From an uncultured Veillonella sp. (lineage in GTDB: Bacteria; Bacillota; Negativicutes; Veillonellales; Veillonellaceae): a DNA stretch of 31,986 bases. Under the pieces are notes generated by a model. The model was not told the DNA's origin. It was given only the letters and a program-made list of their open reading frames with translations, and searched no databases. Position numbers and translations under genes: made by a program. The stretch spans positions 1-31,986 of the forward strand of contig NZ_CAJLUB010000009.1 of assembly GCF_905209685.1 (NCBI RefSeq), read 5' to 3'. Numbering within the stretch: position 1 is the stretch's first letter; each line of letters begins with the position of its first letter. Shown here piece by piece: positions 24,076 to 30,790 of this stretch.

Positions 24076-26523
24076 TTATACGCTGACAACGATCTCGTTA
24101 TCCTTGACATCTGCTTTTATAGTTTTTCCTTCTGTAGCATCTCCTTTCAAAATAAGGTCTGATACAGGGTCCTCAATTAATCGTTGAATAGCACGTTTTA
24201 AAGGCCGAGCCCCCATTGTAAAATCAGAACCTTCCTTAACGAGCAATTGCATCGCCTCAGATGTGATTTCTAATTGAAGCTCACGCTCTTTAAGGCGTTT
24301 TGTAACATCACTCATCAAGATAGAGACAATGTGTTTTAAGTCCTCTTCAGTTAATGGACGGAATACAATCATTTCATCAATACGATTTAAAAACTCAGGT
24401 CTGAAATGACGTTTTACAGCATCCATAACAGATTTCTTAGCTTCTTTAAAATCAATACTATTAGATTGATTTGTAGAAGATTCAGATTTTTTAGGAGCTA
24501 AGAATCCAAGCTCTGAAGAGTTCTTATGTAAAGCTTTAGCACCTAAGTTACTAGTCATAATGATAACCGTATTTCTAAAGTCTACGGTTCTACCTTGACT
24601 ATCTGTAAGTCGACCATCATCAAGTACTTGCAATAGGATATTAAAGAAATCTGCATGAGCCTTTTCTACTTCATCAAGTAAAATAACGCTATATGGTTTA
24701 CGACGAACTGCATCAGTAAGTTGACCGCCCTCTTCATATCCTACATATCCAGGAGGGGCCCCAACTAGACGAGAAACAGTATGCTTTTCCATATATTCAG
24801 ACATATCAAGTCGAATCATTGCAGATTCATCGCCGAACAAGGAAGATGCAAGAGCTCTTGCTAATTCAGTTTTACCAACCCCTGTTGGTCCAAGGAATAA
24901 GAATGAACCAATAGGACGTTTTGGATCCTTTAATCCAGCCCTTGCACGGCGCACAGCTTTCGCTACAGCTGTAACAGCATCATCTTGACCGATAACGCGT
25001 TTATGTAGCTCATCTTCTAAATGAAGCAAGGTTTCAGATTCTTCTTCTGCTATTTTAGCCACCGGAATACCCGTCCACTGAGCTACTACTGCAGCAATAT
25101 CTTCTTCTGTAACTATTAGTTTTTGATCACTTTCCTCTTTAGCTACAGCTTTTTTATCGTCAATCTCTTTAACGAGAGCTTGCTCTTCATCACGAAGCTT
25201 AGCTGCTTTTTCAAAATCTTGAGATGTAACAGCAGCTTCCTTTTCCTTCTTTACCGTACTAAGTCGCTCTTCTAAAGTCTTAACATCTGGAGCTGCAGAA
25301 AAGACTTTCATACGCACCTTAGATGCAGCTTCATCAACCACATCGATAGCCTTATCAGGCAAAAATCGATCTGTAATATATCGACTAGATAAGGTAACAG
25401 CAGCTTTTAATGCTTCATCTGTAATTTTAGCCTTATGGAAAGCCTCATAGCGATCTCGCAACCCCATCAAGATTTCAAGAGCATCCTCTTCATTAGGTTC
25501 CCCTACTTGAACCGGTTGGAAACGACGCTCTAAGGCAGCATCTTTTTCAATATGCTTTTTATATTCATCAAGTGTCGTAGCGCCAATAACTTGGAATTCA
25601 CCGCGTGCCAAAGCTGGTTTCAAGATGTTTGCCGCATCCATTGCACCTTCAGTAGCGCCTGCGCCAACTAATGTATGAATTTCATCAATAAAGATAATCA
25701 TATCATCATGTTGTTGCACTTCATCGATTGCTTTTTTCAAGCGTTCTTCAAATTCACCACGGTATTTTGCACCAGCTAACATGGAGCTAATACTAAGAGA
25801 AATAATGCGTTTGTTGCGCAAAATTTCTGGCACATTGCCATTAACGATACGTTGTGCCAATCCTTCAGCAATAGCCGTCTTACCTACACCAGGTTCACCG
25901 ATAAGAACTGGGTTATTTTTAGTTCTACGGCTAAGAATTTGAATAACACGTTGAATTTCCGTATCACGACCAATGACAGGATCAATTTTACCTTGTTTTG
26001 CAGACTCATTTAGGTCCGTTGCGAAATCAGCTAAATCACCTAGATCACCATTATGACTCGCACTCTCTTGCCCATTATCAGCGCCATTTGTATTAGAGCC
26101 AAGGATGTGACGAATTGCTTCTACTATATCGTCGGTACGAATATTCATAGCCCTTAGAATTCCAACTGCAACGCCACCACCGTCGCTGAGTAATCCTAAG
26201 AGAATATGCTCAGTACCAACGTAATTATGATTCATGCGATTAGCAACTTGAATAGCTAACTCAAGTACATGCTTAACGCGAGGTGTCATATATATGGAGG
26301 TTGCTTTTTTATTGCCGCGACCAACTTGTTCTTCTACAGCTTCAAAAATATCTTCTGTAACAATACCAAGCTCTTCTAAAGCCTTAGCAGCAACACCATT
26401 TTTAACCTTTGTAAGTCCGATGAGTACATGTTCAGTGCCTACATAGTCATGTCCTAGTTCCAGCGCTGCTTCTTGAGCAAAGGAAAGGACACGCTGTGCA
26501 TCATCTGTAAATCGTTGCATCAT
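24076..26523 (-). CDS. clpC: ATP-dependent Clp protease ATP-binding subunit ClpC
   Basis: Hsp100 unfoldase feeding ClpP, by family the degrader of arginine-phosphorylated proteins. The 815-residue product shows the double Clp-N repeat (about 1-145; GHDYVGTEH and NHNYVGTEH), AAA+ module 1 with Walker A GEPGVGKT at 209-216, the ClpC-type middle domain with a UVR-like segment ([15 protein letters not shown]), AAA+ module 2 with GPTGVGKT and the C-terminal D2-small domain. The start has GAGGTG upstream of ATG; a second ATG follows at once. It is separated from mcsB by 220 bp that may hold a separate promoter. The ctsR-mcsA-mcsB-clpC order marks the classic class III heat-shock operon. Confidence 0.97.
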   Translation of the reverse strand: MMQRFTDDAQRVLSFAQEAALELGHDYVGTEHVLIGLTKVKNGVAAKALEELGIVTEDIFEAVEEQVGRGNKKATSIYMTPRVKHVLELAIQVANRMNHNYVGTEHILLGLLSDGGGVAVGILRAMNIRTDDIVEAIRHILGSNTNGADNGQESASHNGDLGDLADFATDLNESAKQGKIDPVIGRDTEIQRVIQILSRRTKNNPVLIGEPGVGKTAIAEGLAQRIVNGNVPEILRNKRIISLSISSMLAGAKYRGEFEERLKKAIDEVQQHDDMIIFIDEIHTLVGAGATEGAMDAANILKPALARGEFQVIGATTLDEYKKHIEKDAALERRFQPVQVGEPNEEDALEILMGLRDRYEAFHKAKITDEALKAAVTLSSRYITDRFLPDKAIDVVDEAASKVRMKVFSAAPDVKTLEERLSTVKKEKEAAVTSQDFEKAAKLRDEEQALVKEIDDKKAVAKEESDQKLIVTEEDIAAVVAQWTGIPVAKIAEEESETLLHLEDELHKRVIGQDDAVTAVAKAVRRARAGLKDPKRPIGSFLFLGPTGVGKTELARALASSLFGDESAMIRLDMSEYMEKHTVSRLVGAPPGYVGYEEGGQLTDAVRRKPYSVILLDEVEKAHADFFNILLQVLDDGRLTDSQGRTVDFRNTVIIMTSNLGAKALHKNSSELGFLAPKKSESSTNQSNSIDFKEAKKSVMDAVKRHFRPEFLNRIDEMIVFRPLTEEDLKHIVSILMSDVTKRLKERELQLEITSEAMQLLVKEGSDFTMGARPLKRAIQRLIEDPVSDLILKGDATEGKTIKADVKDNEIVVSV

Positions 26524-26580
26524 AATATCACCTCATCTATCTATGTAAATTGTAATTATTTCTCTTCAAATATATGTAAA

Positions 26581-26601
26581 CAATGGTAGACTATACCATT
26601 G
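26581..26601 (-). other. 8-bp stem-loop in the clpC leader
   Basis: CAATGGTA / TACCATTG with a 5-nt loop in the 220-bp mcsB-clpC gap, about 60 nt upstream of the clpC start. No T-run follows, so it is not a typical terminator. Apart from this and the putative promoter, the gap 26524-26743 holds no gene I can support. Confidence 0.4.
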
Positions 26602-26609
26602 GAATAGCT

Positions 26610-26638
26610 ATTAACTAAACAAACAAATTTATAGTCAA
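26610..26638 (-). promoter_or_regulatory. putative promoter of clpC in the mcsB-clpC gap
   Basis: Minus-strand TTGACT (26633-26638), a 17-bp spacer and GTTAAT (26610-26615). The -35 is good but the -10 has two mismatches. No CtsR-type heptad is seen around it, unlike the ctsR promoter. Confidence 0.42.
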
Positions 26639-26743
26639 CTTGAATTTATCTTATTTACTCTAACCAAGTCGGAGTAGAGCCTTCAATTCTCAATACATAG
26701 TTATAAAATGATTATATGTGAATTTAGTTTTTGTAAATTTATA

Positions 26744-27805
26744 TTAATGTGAAAGCTTTTGGCGGATTACCTTCGCCCGATAGCTATCACGCTCTATATC
26801 TGTTAGATCATCATTTCCTGCATACTTTGAAAGGAAATTAGGTCTAGTTATAGCAATCAGCTCATTAAAGGAATCCTTACCCCATTGAGGTAAAATATTT
26901 AAGTCAACGCCTAACTGGATATCACTAAGCTTTGTTAAAGCCTCTTTACCATTTACACGGCGTGCATTCTGTAGAACTCCATAGGAGCGCCATAACACAT
27001 CTTCTAAACCTTCTTTATCATTATGTAATAAGGATTGTCGAGATTTTCTCTCTTCTGCAATGATACCTTCTACAATCTTCGTCAATTGCTCGATGGTATC
27101 CTCTTCACTTACCCCCATAGTACGTTGATTAGAAATTTGGTAAATATTTCCTAACGCTTCGGAGCCTTCCCCATATAATCCACGTACAGAATACCCCAAT
27201 TGAATGATGCTACGAATAAGGCGTGTAATTCGTCCAGAGATGGTCAATGCTGGCAAATGTAGCATTACAGATGCCCTCAAACCGGTGCCTACATTAGTAG
27301 GGCAAGCCGTTAAATAACCAAACCGTTCATCAAAGGCATATGGATATTTTGCTTCAATTGCCTTATCTATTTTTTGAGCATGTTCATAAGCTTCCTGTAA
27401 TCGTAATCCTGAAACCATAGATTGAATCCGCAAATGGTCTTCTTCATTCACCATAATTACAATAGATGCATCATCAGATACTACTAAATTACGATATGGC
27501 AGTTTTTCCTCCAATGCAGGACTCATTAAATGTTTTTCTACTAATATAGCTCGCTCACGCTCACTTAATTGCTCAAGATTAATATTGGAGTATTGATGCC
27601 CATCTGCTTCTTTTAAAGGTTGAAGCAAACCTCTAGAAATAGTATTTACCTTTTCTAAAGATGACTTATCATTACGATTTGTAAACAATATTCCATCAAA
27701 ATTGCGTGCTAATCGGATTCGACTAGATATGACAATATGATCGGTTGCATCCGTATCGTGTTGTAGCCATGGGCTTAAAGGAGAGTCTAATATAGTATCT
27801 AACAT
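26744..27805 (-). CDS. mcsB: protein arginine kinase McsB
   Basis: Phosphagen-kinase-fold enzyme that phosphorylates arginines on CtsR and misfolded proteins, marking them for ClpCP. The 353-residue product has ISSRIRLARNFDG (nucleotide-binding arginines), MVNEEDHLRIQ (acidic catalytic loop) and CPTNVGTGLRASVMLHLP. The C-terminal ERDSYRAK matches the RDxxRA phospho-arginine sensor of active McsB proteins. The start has AGGAGG nine bases upstream. It lies 12 bp after mcsA. All visible key motifs are intact, so an active kinase is expected. Confidence 0.96.
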   Translation of the reverse strand: MLDTILDSPLSPWLQHDTDATDHIVISSRIRLARNFDGILFTNRNDKSSLEKVNTISRGLLQPLKEADGHQYSNINLEQLSERERAILVEKHLMSPALEEKLPYRNLVVSDDASIVIMVNEEDHLRIQSMVSGLRLQEAYEHAQKIDKAIEAKYPYAFDERFGYLTACPTNVGTGLRASVMLHLPALTISGRITRLIRSIIQLGYSVRGLYGEGSEALGNIYQISNQRTMGVSEEDTIEQLTKIVEGIIAEERKSRQSLLHNDKEGLEDVLWRSYGVLQNARRVNGKEALTKLSDIQLGVDLNILPQWGKDSFNELIAITRPNFLSKYAGNDDLTDIERDSYRAKVIRQKLSH

Positions 27806-27817
27806 AATAAGAACCTC

Positions 27818-28357
27818 CTACTCTTTATCACCACCAATGATGGCTTCTAATTCTTTTATTTTATCTCTTAAAATGGCTGCATCCTCGAAGTTCTCTGCTT
27901 GAATTGCTGAGTCTAATTGATGACGTAACCGCTTTAGTTCATACTTTGCTTTAAATACATTATGACCATGACTAGGAACAGTTCCTTCGTATTCAGAACT
28001 ACCTTGTAAACGTTGTAATAACGGTTTTATTTCACTAGCAAAGGTTTCATAGCATCTATCACAACCAAACTTGCCTACGCGATTAAACTCATCATAAGTA
28101 ATACCACATTGAGGGCAACGTTTAGACTGATGTGATTTTAATAAACTATCAGGATAGACCATATTCTTAAAGAAATCATTGGTAAAGAAGCTATCATCCC
28201 ACATATCATTCATAAAGGAACTATAAGGAGATAATTTTCCCTCCTGTTGTAACGCAGTGGCACAAGTATTGCACAAATGTTGTTCCGTCTTCTGATTATT
28301 TACAATATTTGTCATATGGATAGTAGCTTCATTTTTATGGCAATGATCACATATCAC
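27818..28357 (-). CDS. mcsA: McsA, zinc-binding activator of the McsB arginine kinase
   Basis: The 179-residue product has four CxxC pairs (C3/C6, C29/C32, C81/C84, C99/C102), forming the zinc-binding region needed to activate McsB, and a C-terminal UVR domain (LDSAIQAENFEDAAILRDKI). The start codon is GTG, with AAGGAG formed by the last codons of ctsR upstream. It begins 6 bp after the ctsR stop. Family, motif layout and position between ctsR and mcsB agree. Confidence 0.95.
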   Translation of the reverse strand: MICDHCHKNEATIHMTNIVNNQKTEQHLCNTCATALQQEGKLSPYSSFMNDMWDDSFFTNDFFKNMVYPDSLLKSHQSKRCPQCGITYDEFNRVGKFGCDRCYETFASEIKPLLQRLQGSSEYEGTVPSHGHNVFKAKYELKRLRHQLDSAIQAENFEDAAILRDKIKELEAIIGGDKE

Positions 28358-28363
28358 TGATCA

Positions 28364-28843
28364 TCACTCCTTCCGTAGTGTATCCACCATTGTTGCGTAT
28401 AGCTCACGAATTGCATCATTACGATGTTCAATATCCGTATTTTCAATCAATGTAGCAAAAGAATTGTGCATTAATTGAGCTTCACGACGAGTAATTTTTT
28501 CTGCTTGTAGCAATTGGAACAAGGATTGGTCTACATCTTTTATATCAATTAAACGATCCACTGTATTTTGACCTTCATAAATACGATAGGTTGTTACAGC
28601 TGGTAAAGAATCAGAACTTTCTGGATTTAATTTTGTAATTCGAATATATCCACCTAGACCACGTCTTGATTCAACATCAAACCCACGCTCATTAGAAAAA
28701 CGTGTACTTAGTACATAACTAATTTGCGAAGGTGCACAATCTAATTCATCAGCTAATTCATTACGCTTTAAAATTAATTTCTCTTGTTCTTCACGCATAC
28801 GATCTAAAATAAACTTTTCTATTTTATCAGCTATCATACTCAT
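28364..28843 (-). CDS. ctsR: transcriptional repressor CtsR with variant glycine loop
   Basis: Repressor of class III heat-shock genes. The product of about 159 residues has an N-terminal winged helix-turn-helix (KRNELADELDCAPSQISYVLSTRF), the wing with RRGLGGYIRI and a C-terminal dimer/McsB-responsive domain. In B. subtilis and relatives the wing carries a four-glycine loop that senses heat; here residue 63 is Leu (GLGG). The ATG at 28843 has AAGAGGTG eight bases upstream; an in-frame GTG three codons earlier falls inside that site. It is the first gene of ctsR-mcsA-mcsB(-clpC), and its own promoter spacer holds two CtsR-like heptads, consistent with autorepression. Confidence 0.94.
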   Translation of the reverse strand: MSMIADKIEKFILDRMREEQEKLILKRNELADELDCAPSQISYVLSTRFSNERGFDVESRRGLGGYIRITKLNPESSDSLPAVTTYRIYEGQNTVDRLIDIKDVDQSLFQLLQAEKITRREAQLMHNSFATLIENTDIEHRNDAIRELYATMVDTLRKE

Positions 28844-28878
28844 AAAAAACACCTCTTTAACATTTTACTTAATATATT

Positions 28879-28970
28879 TTTGACTATTTGCTTTTTACAT
28901 ATATTTATTATATTTGACTTTTTGACTTTAGTCAATATAAAGGTCAAATTTCTATACTATATTTTTGACC
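28879..28970. promoter_or_regulatory. cluster of CtsR-like heptads (RGTCAAA)
   Basis: Five RGTCAAA matches: minus strand at 28879-28885, 28913-28919, 28921-28927 and 28964-28970; plus strand at 28942-28948. The GGTCAAA at 28942 and its mirror at 28964-28970 form an inverted pair with a 15-nt spacer, between ctsR and the divergent plus-strand gene. Half-site identity is clear; occupancy by CtsR is inferred. Confidence 0.6.
28907..28935 (-). promoter_or_regulatory. ctsR operon promoter with CtsR-like heptads in the spacer
   Basis: Minus-strand -35 TTGACT (28930-28935), a 17-bp spacer and -10 TATAAT (28907-28912). The spacer consists almost entirely of two direct AGTCAAA heptads (28921-28927 and 28913-28919), so repressor binding would cover the promoter. 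The heptads repeat every 8 bp rather than the 10 bp of the Bacillus CtsR box. Confidence 0.85.
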
Positions 28971-28991
28971 TTTCAATACATTCTCCTTTGA

Positions 28992-29021
28992 TTGGACTTA
29001 ATTTTAAATTCTAGGTATAAT
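28992..29021 (+). promoter_or_regulatory. promoter of the AdoMetDC-like gene
   Basis: Plus-strand TTGGAC (28992-28997), an 18-bp spacer and TATAAT (29016-29021), with transcription starting near 29028 and a short leader. The inverted heptad pair lies 22-50 bp upstream of its -35. Confidence 0.7.
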
Positions 29022-29056
29022 GAATAAGATATATTTTTATGAAAGAAGGTGTTGTT

Positions 29057-29563
29057 ATGGCAGAAGCATTAGGACAAGAACTTTTAATTGATTTATATTC
29101 CTGCGATGAAGATGCAATCTCATCCGCTACAGCTGTACAAGAAAGTGTAGCAACTGCATTTGATTTAGCTGACCTTGATGTTGATGAAATCAGTTGTCAA
29201 GTTATGGACGAGGAGATCGCCCTCCTATCTGTTGCACCAGGCTTTCACTTTACATTGCACACATATCCTGCTCTAGGCTATGTGGCTGTTGATTTGTATT
29301 CTTTTGAGCAATCCTTACCGCTTACATTGATTATGAAAGCGTTACGTAAATCTTTCAGAGCTGAAAAGGTAAAAGCAACAAGTGTACAACGTGGCGACTT
29401 TGGCAACGAACGTGATATGAAGCCACGTCGCAAAACTAAGATCACTACACTTGGTCGTGTCTCTCGCACACGTATCCAACTCAAACAAACAGGCGGCAAG
29501 TTGAAAAAACAAAGTGCTAAGGTTATCAAAACATTAGCTAAAAAAAGCGGCCTAAAAAAATAA
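29057..29563 (+). CDS. S-adenosylmethionine decarboxylase-like protein lacking the pyruvoyl serine, with basic tail
   Basis: The 168-residue product aligns by eye along a whole class 1b AdoMetDC: GQELLIDLYSCD at the N-terminus, FHFTLHTYPALGYVAVDLYS in the middle and AEKVKATSVQRGDF near residue 115. True enzymes self-cleave at a serine just before HxxxHT and use a downstream cysteine. Here those positions are Phe63 and Phe83, while His68 is kept, so it should neither cleave nor form the pyruvoyl cofactor. About 50 extra C-terminal residues are rich in Lys/Arg (KPRRKTKITTLGRVSRTRI and beyond), absent from ordinary AdoMetDC. The start at 29057 has AAGGTG upstream; an ATG six codons earlier has none. 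It is the only plus-strand gene, divergent from ctsR, with its own promoter and terminator. Function unknown; nucleic-acid or ribosome binding by the tail, or a regulatory pseudoenzyme, are guesses. Confidence 0.82.
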   Translation: MAEALGQELLIDLYSCDEDAISSATAVQESVATAFDLADLDVDEISCQVMDEEIALLSVAPGFHFTLHTYPALGYVAVDLYSFEQSLPLTLIMKALRKSFRAEKVKATSVQRGDFGNERDMKPRRKTKITTLGRVSRTRIQLKQTGGKLKKQSAKVIKTLAKKSGLKK

Positions 29564-29566
29564 CAC

Positions 29567-29596
29567 AAAAGGACTAACCTATAGGTTAGTCCTTTT
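29567..29596 (+). terminator. rho-independent terminator of the AdoMetDC-like gene
   Basis: Perfect 13-bp stem AAAAGGACTAACC / GGTTAGTCCTTTT with a 4-nt loop, extended by TT on the plus strand. It starts 3 bp past the stop. Confidence 0.88.
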
Positions 29597-29606
29597 TTAT
29601 AACTCC

Positions 29607-29639
29607 AAAAAGGCTAGAGGAAATACCTCTAGCCTTTTT
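29607..29639 (-). terminator. rho-independent terminator of the sufS-sufU-HAD transcript
   Basis: Perfect 14-bp stem AAAAAGGCTAGAGG / CCTCTAGCCTTTTT with a 5-nt loop. It lies 26 bp past the HAD gene stop on the minus strand, back to back with the plus-strand terminator. Confidence 0.86.
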
Positions 29640-29665
29640 AAGGTTGATATTTTATTTATAATAGC

Positions 29666-30349
29666 TTATCTACGAACCATCATTTCTTCAAGGTCGAGAA
29701 CATCAGCAATTTCATCAACATCATCACAAATGTATTCTGCGTCAGCTTCTTTTAGTTCAGCTTCTGTACCATAACCATAAGTAACGCCGATAGAGATACA
29801 ACCAAGTTCGTTAGCTGCCTCTACATCATACTTACGATCCCCAACCATAAAGGCCAAACGTCGACCGTTATCATCGGTCAATGGATTACCACAAAGCTTA
29901 AGCGCCTTTTCAAGAATCTCTTTCTTGTGTAATAAACCAGCCTCGTAATTGGCACCTACAATGACATCAAAGTATGGTGTCAATTCAAAGTGGTCTAGAA
30001 TATCTTTAGCATAATGTTCTGGTTTTGCAGTGGCTACAGCTATAGTATATTGTTCAGTTTTACATTTAGCTAATAAGTCTACAATATTCGGATATACTTT
30101 ATTTTCAAATTTACCGATAGTACCATACCGTTCACGGAATTTAAAGTATGTTTCTTCCGCTTGCTCAAAGGTCATACCACAATGTTCTTGGAACGCATCT
30201 ACCAATGGTGGTCCTAAGAATAATTGTAGTGTTTCTTCATCAGGTACATCATAACCAAAATGTTCCAATGCAAATTTAATGCTTTTAAGAATACCTTCTT
30301 GAGAATCCGTTAAAGTTCCATCTAAATCAAATAATATCGTTTTCTTCAT
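29666..30349 (-). CDS. HAD-superfamily phosphatase (phosphoglycolate phosphatase-like)
   Basis: Cytosolic HAD hydrolase of 227 residues. The motifs are all present: nucleophile loop FDLDGTLTDS (D8, D10), a helical cap (about 15-85), motif II VATAKPE, the lysine segment HKKEIL and motif IV MVGDRKYDVEAA. The cap and length match the Gph/PgmB group, but the substrate cannot be told; phosphoglycolate, nucleotide or sugar phosphates are possible. It starts 1 bp after the sufU stop, so it is probably translated from the suf transcript, which ends in the terminator just downstream. A direct role in Fe-S assembly is not implied by sequence. Confidence 0.88.
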   Translation of the reverse strand: MKKTILFDLDGTLTDSQEGILKSIKFALEHFGYDVPDEETLQLFLGPPLVDAFQEHCGMTFEQAEETYFKFRERYGTIGKFENKVYPNIVDLLAKCKTEQYTIAVATAKPEHYAKDILDHFELTPYFDVIVGANYEAGLLHKKEILEKALKLCGNPLTDDNGRRLAFMVGDRKYDVEAANELGCISIGVTYGYGTEAELKEADAEYICDDVDEIADVLDLEEMMVRR

Positions 30350-30350
30350 A

Positions 30351-30776
30351 TTATTTCTTTAAAGCCTCTTTCAATGTATGCCATGCAAGAACTGCACATT
30401 TAACACGTGCTGGCATGTTAGAAATATTTTGTAATGCCATAGCATCTTCTAATTCTTCTAACTCATTTTCATCGGTAATCTCTTTTTTGATCATACCTAA
30501 GAAAATTTCTACCAAACGAAGCGCTTCCTCAACGGATTTGCCCTTGATGATATCAATCATCATAGATGCAGATGCTTGGCTGATAGCACAACCAGAGCCT
30601 GTGTATGCAGCATCTTTAATAATGCCATCTTCCACATTGAGTTGCAATGTTAGGTCATCACCACAACTTGGGTTATGGCCATGCTCAGAATTTGTAAAAT
30701 GAGCTAATTCATGTTTATTACGCTTATCTTGGTTATGTTCCAAAATAAGTTCCGTATATAATTGATCCATTTCCAT
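30351..30776 (-). CDS. sufU: SufU, Fe-S assembly sulfur acceptor (IscU-like)
   Basis: Zinc-containing sulfur-transfer partner of SufS in Gram-positive-type SUF systems. The 141-residue product has the three conserved cysteines in NPSCGDD (C38), GSGCAIS (C63) and VKCAVLAW (about C126), plus the extra region between them typical of SufU rather than IscU. AGGAG lies 11 bases upstream of the first ATG. The gene lies 14 bp after sufS on the same transcript. Confidence 0.95.
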   Translation of the reverse strand: MEMDQLYTELILEHNQDKRNKHELAHFTNSEHGHNPSCGDDLTLQLNVEDGIIKDAAYTGSGCAISQASASMMIDIIKGKSVEEALRLVEIFLGMIKKEITDENELEELEDAMALQNISNMPARVKCAVLAWHTLKEALKK

Positions 30777-30790
30777 TGATGGTAAATCTC

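Noticed and set aside
28879..28970. CRISPR-like repeats
   Set aside because: The short heptads are irregularly spaced and in both orientations; they fit repressor half-sites, not an array.
29278..29568. 96-codon minus-strand open frame opposite the AdoMetDC-like gene
   Set aside because: The plus strand has a family match, promoter, ribosome-binding site and terminator; the opposite frame is a shadow.
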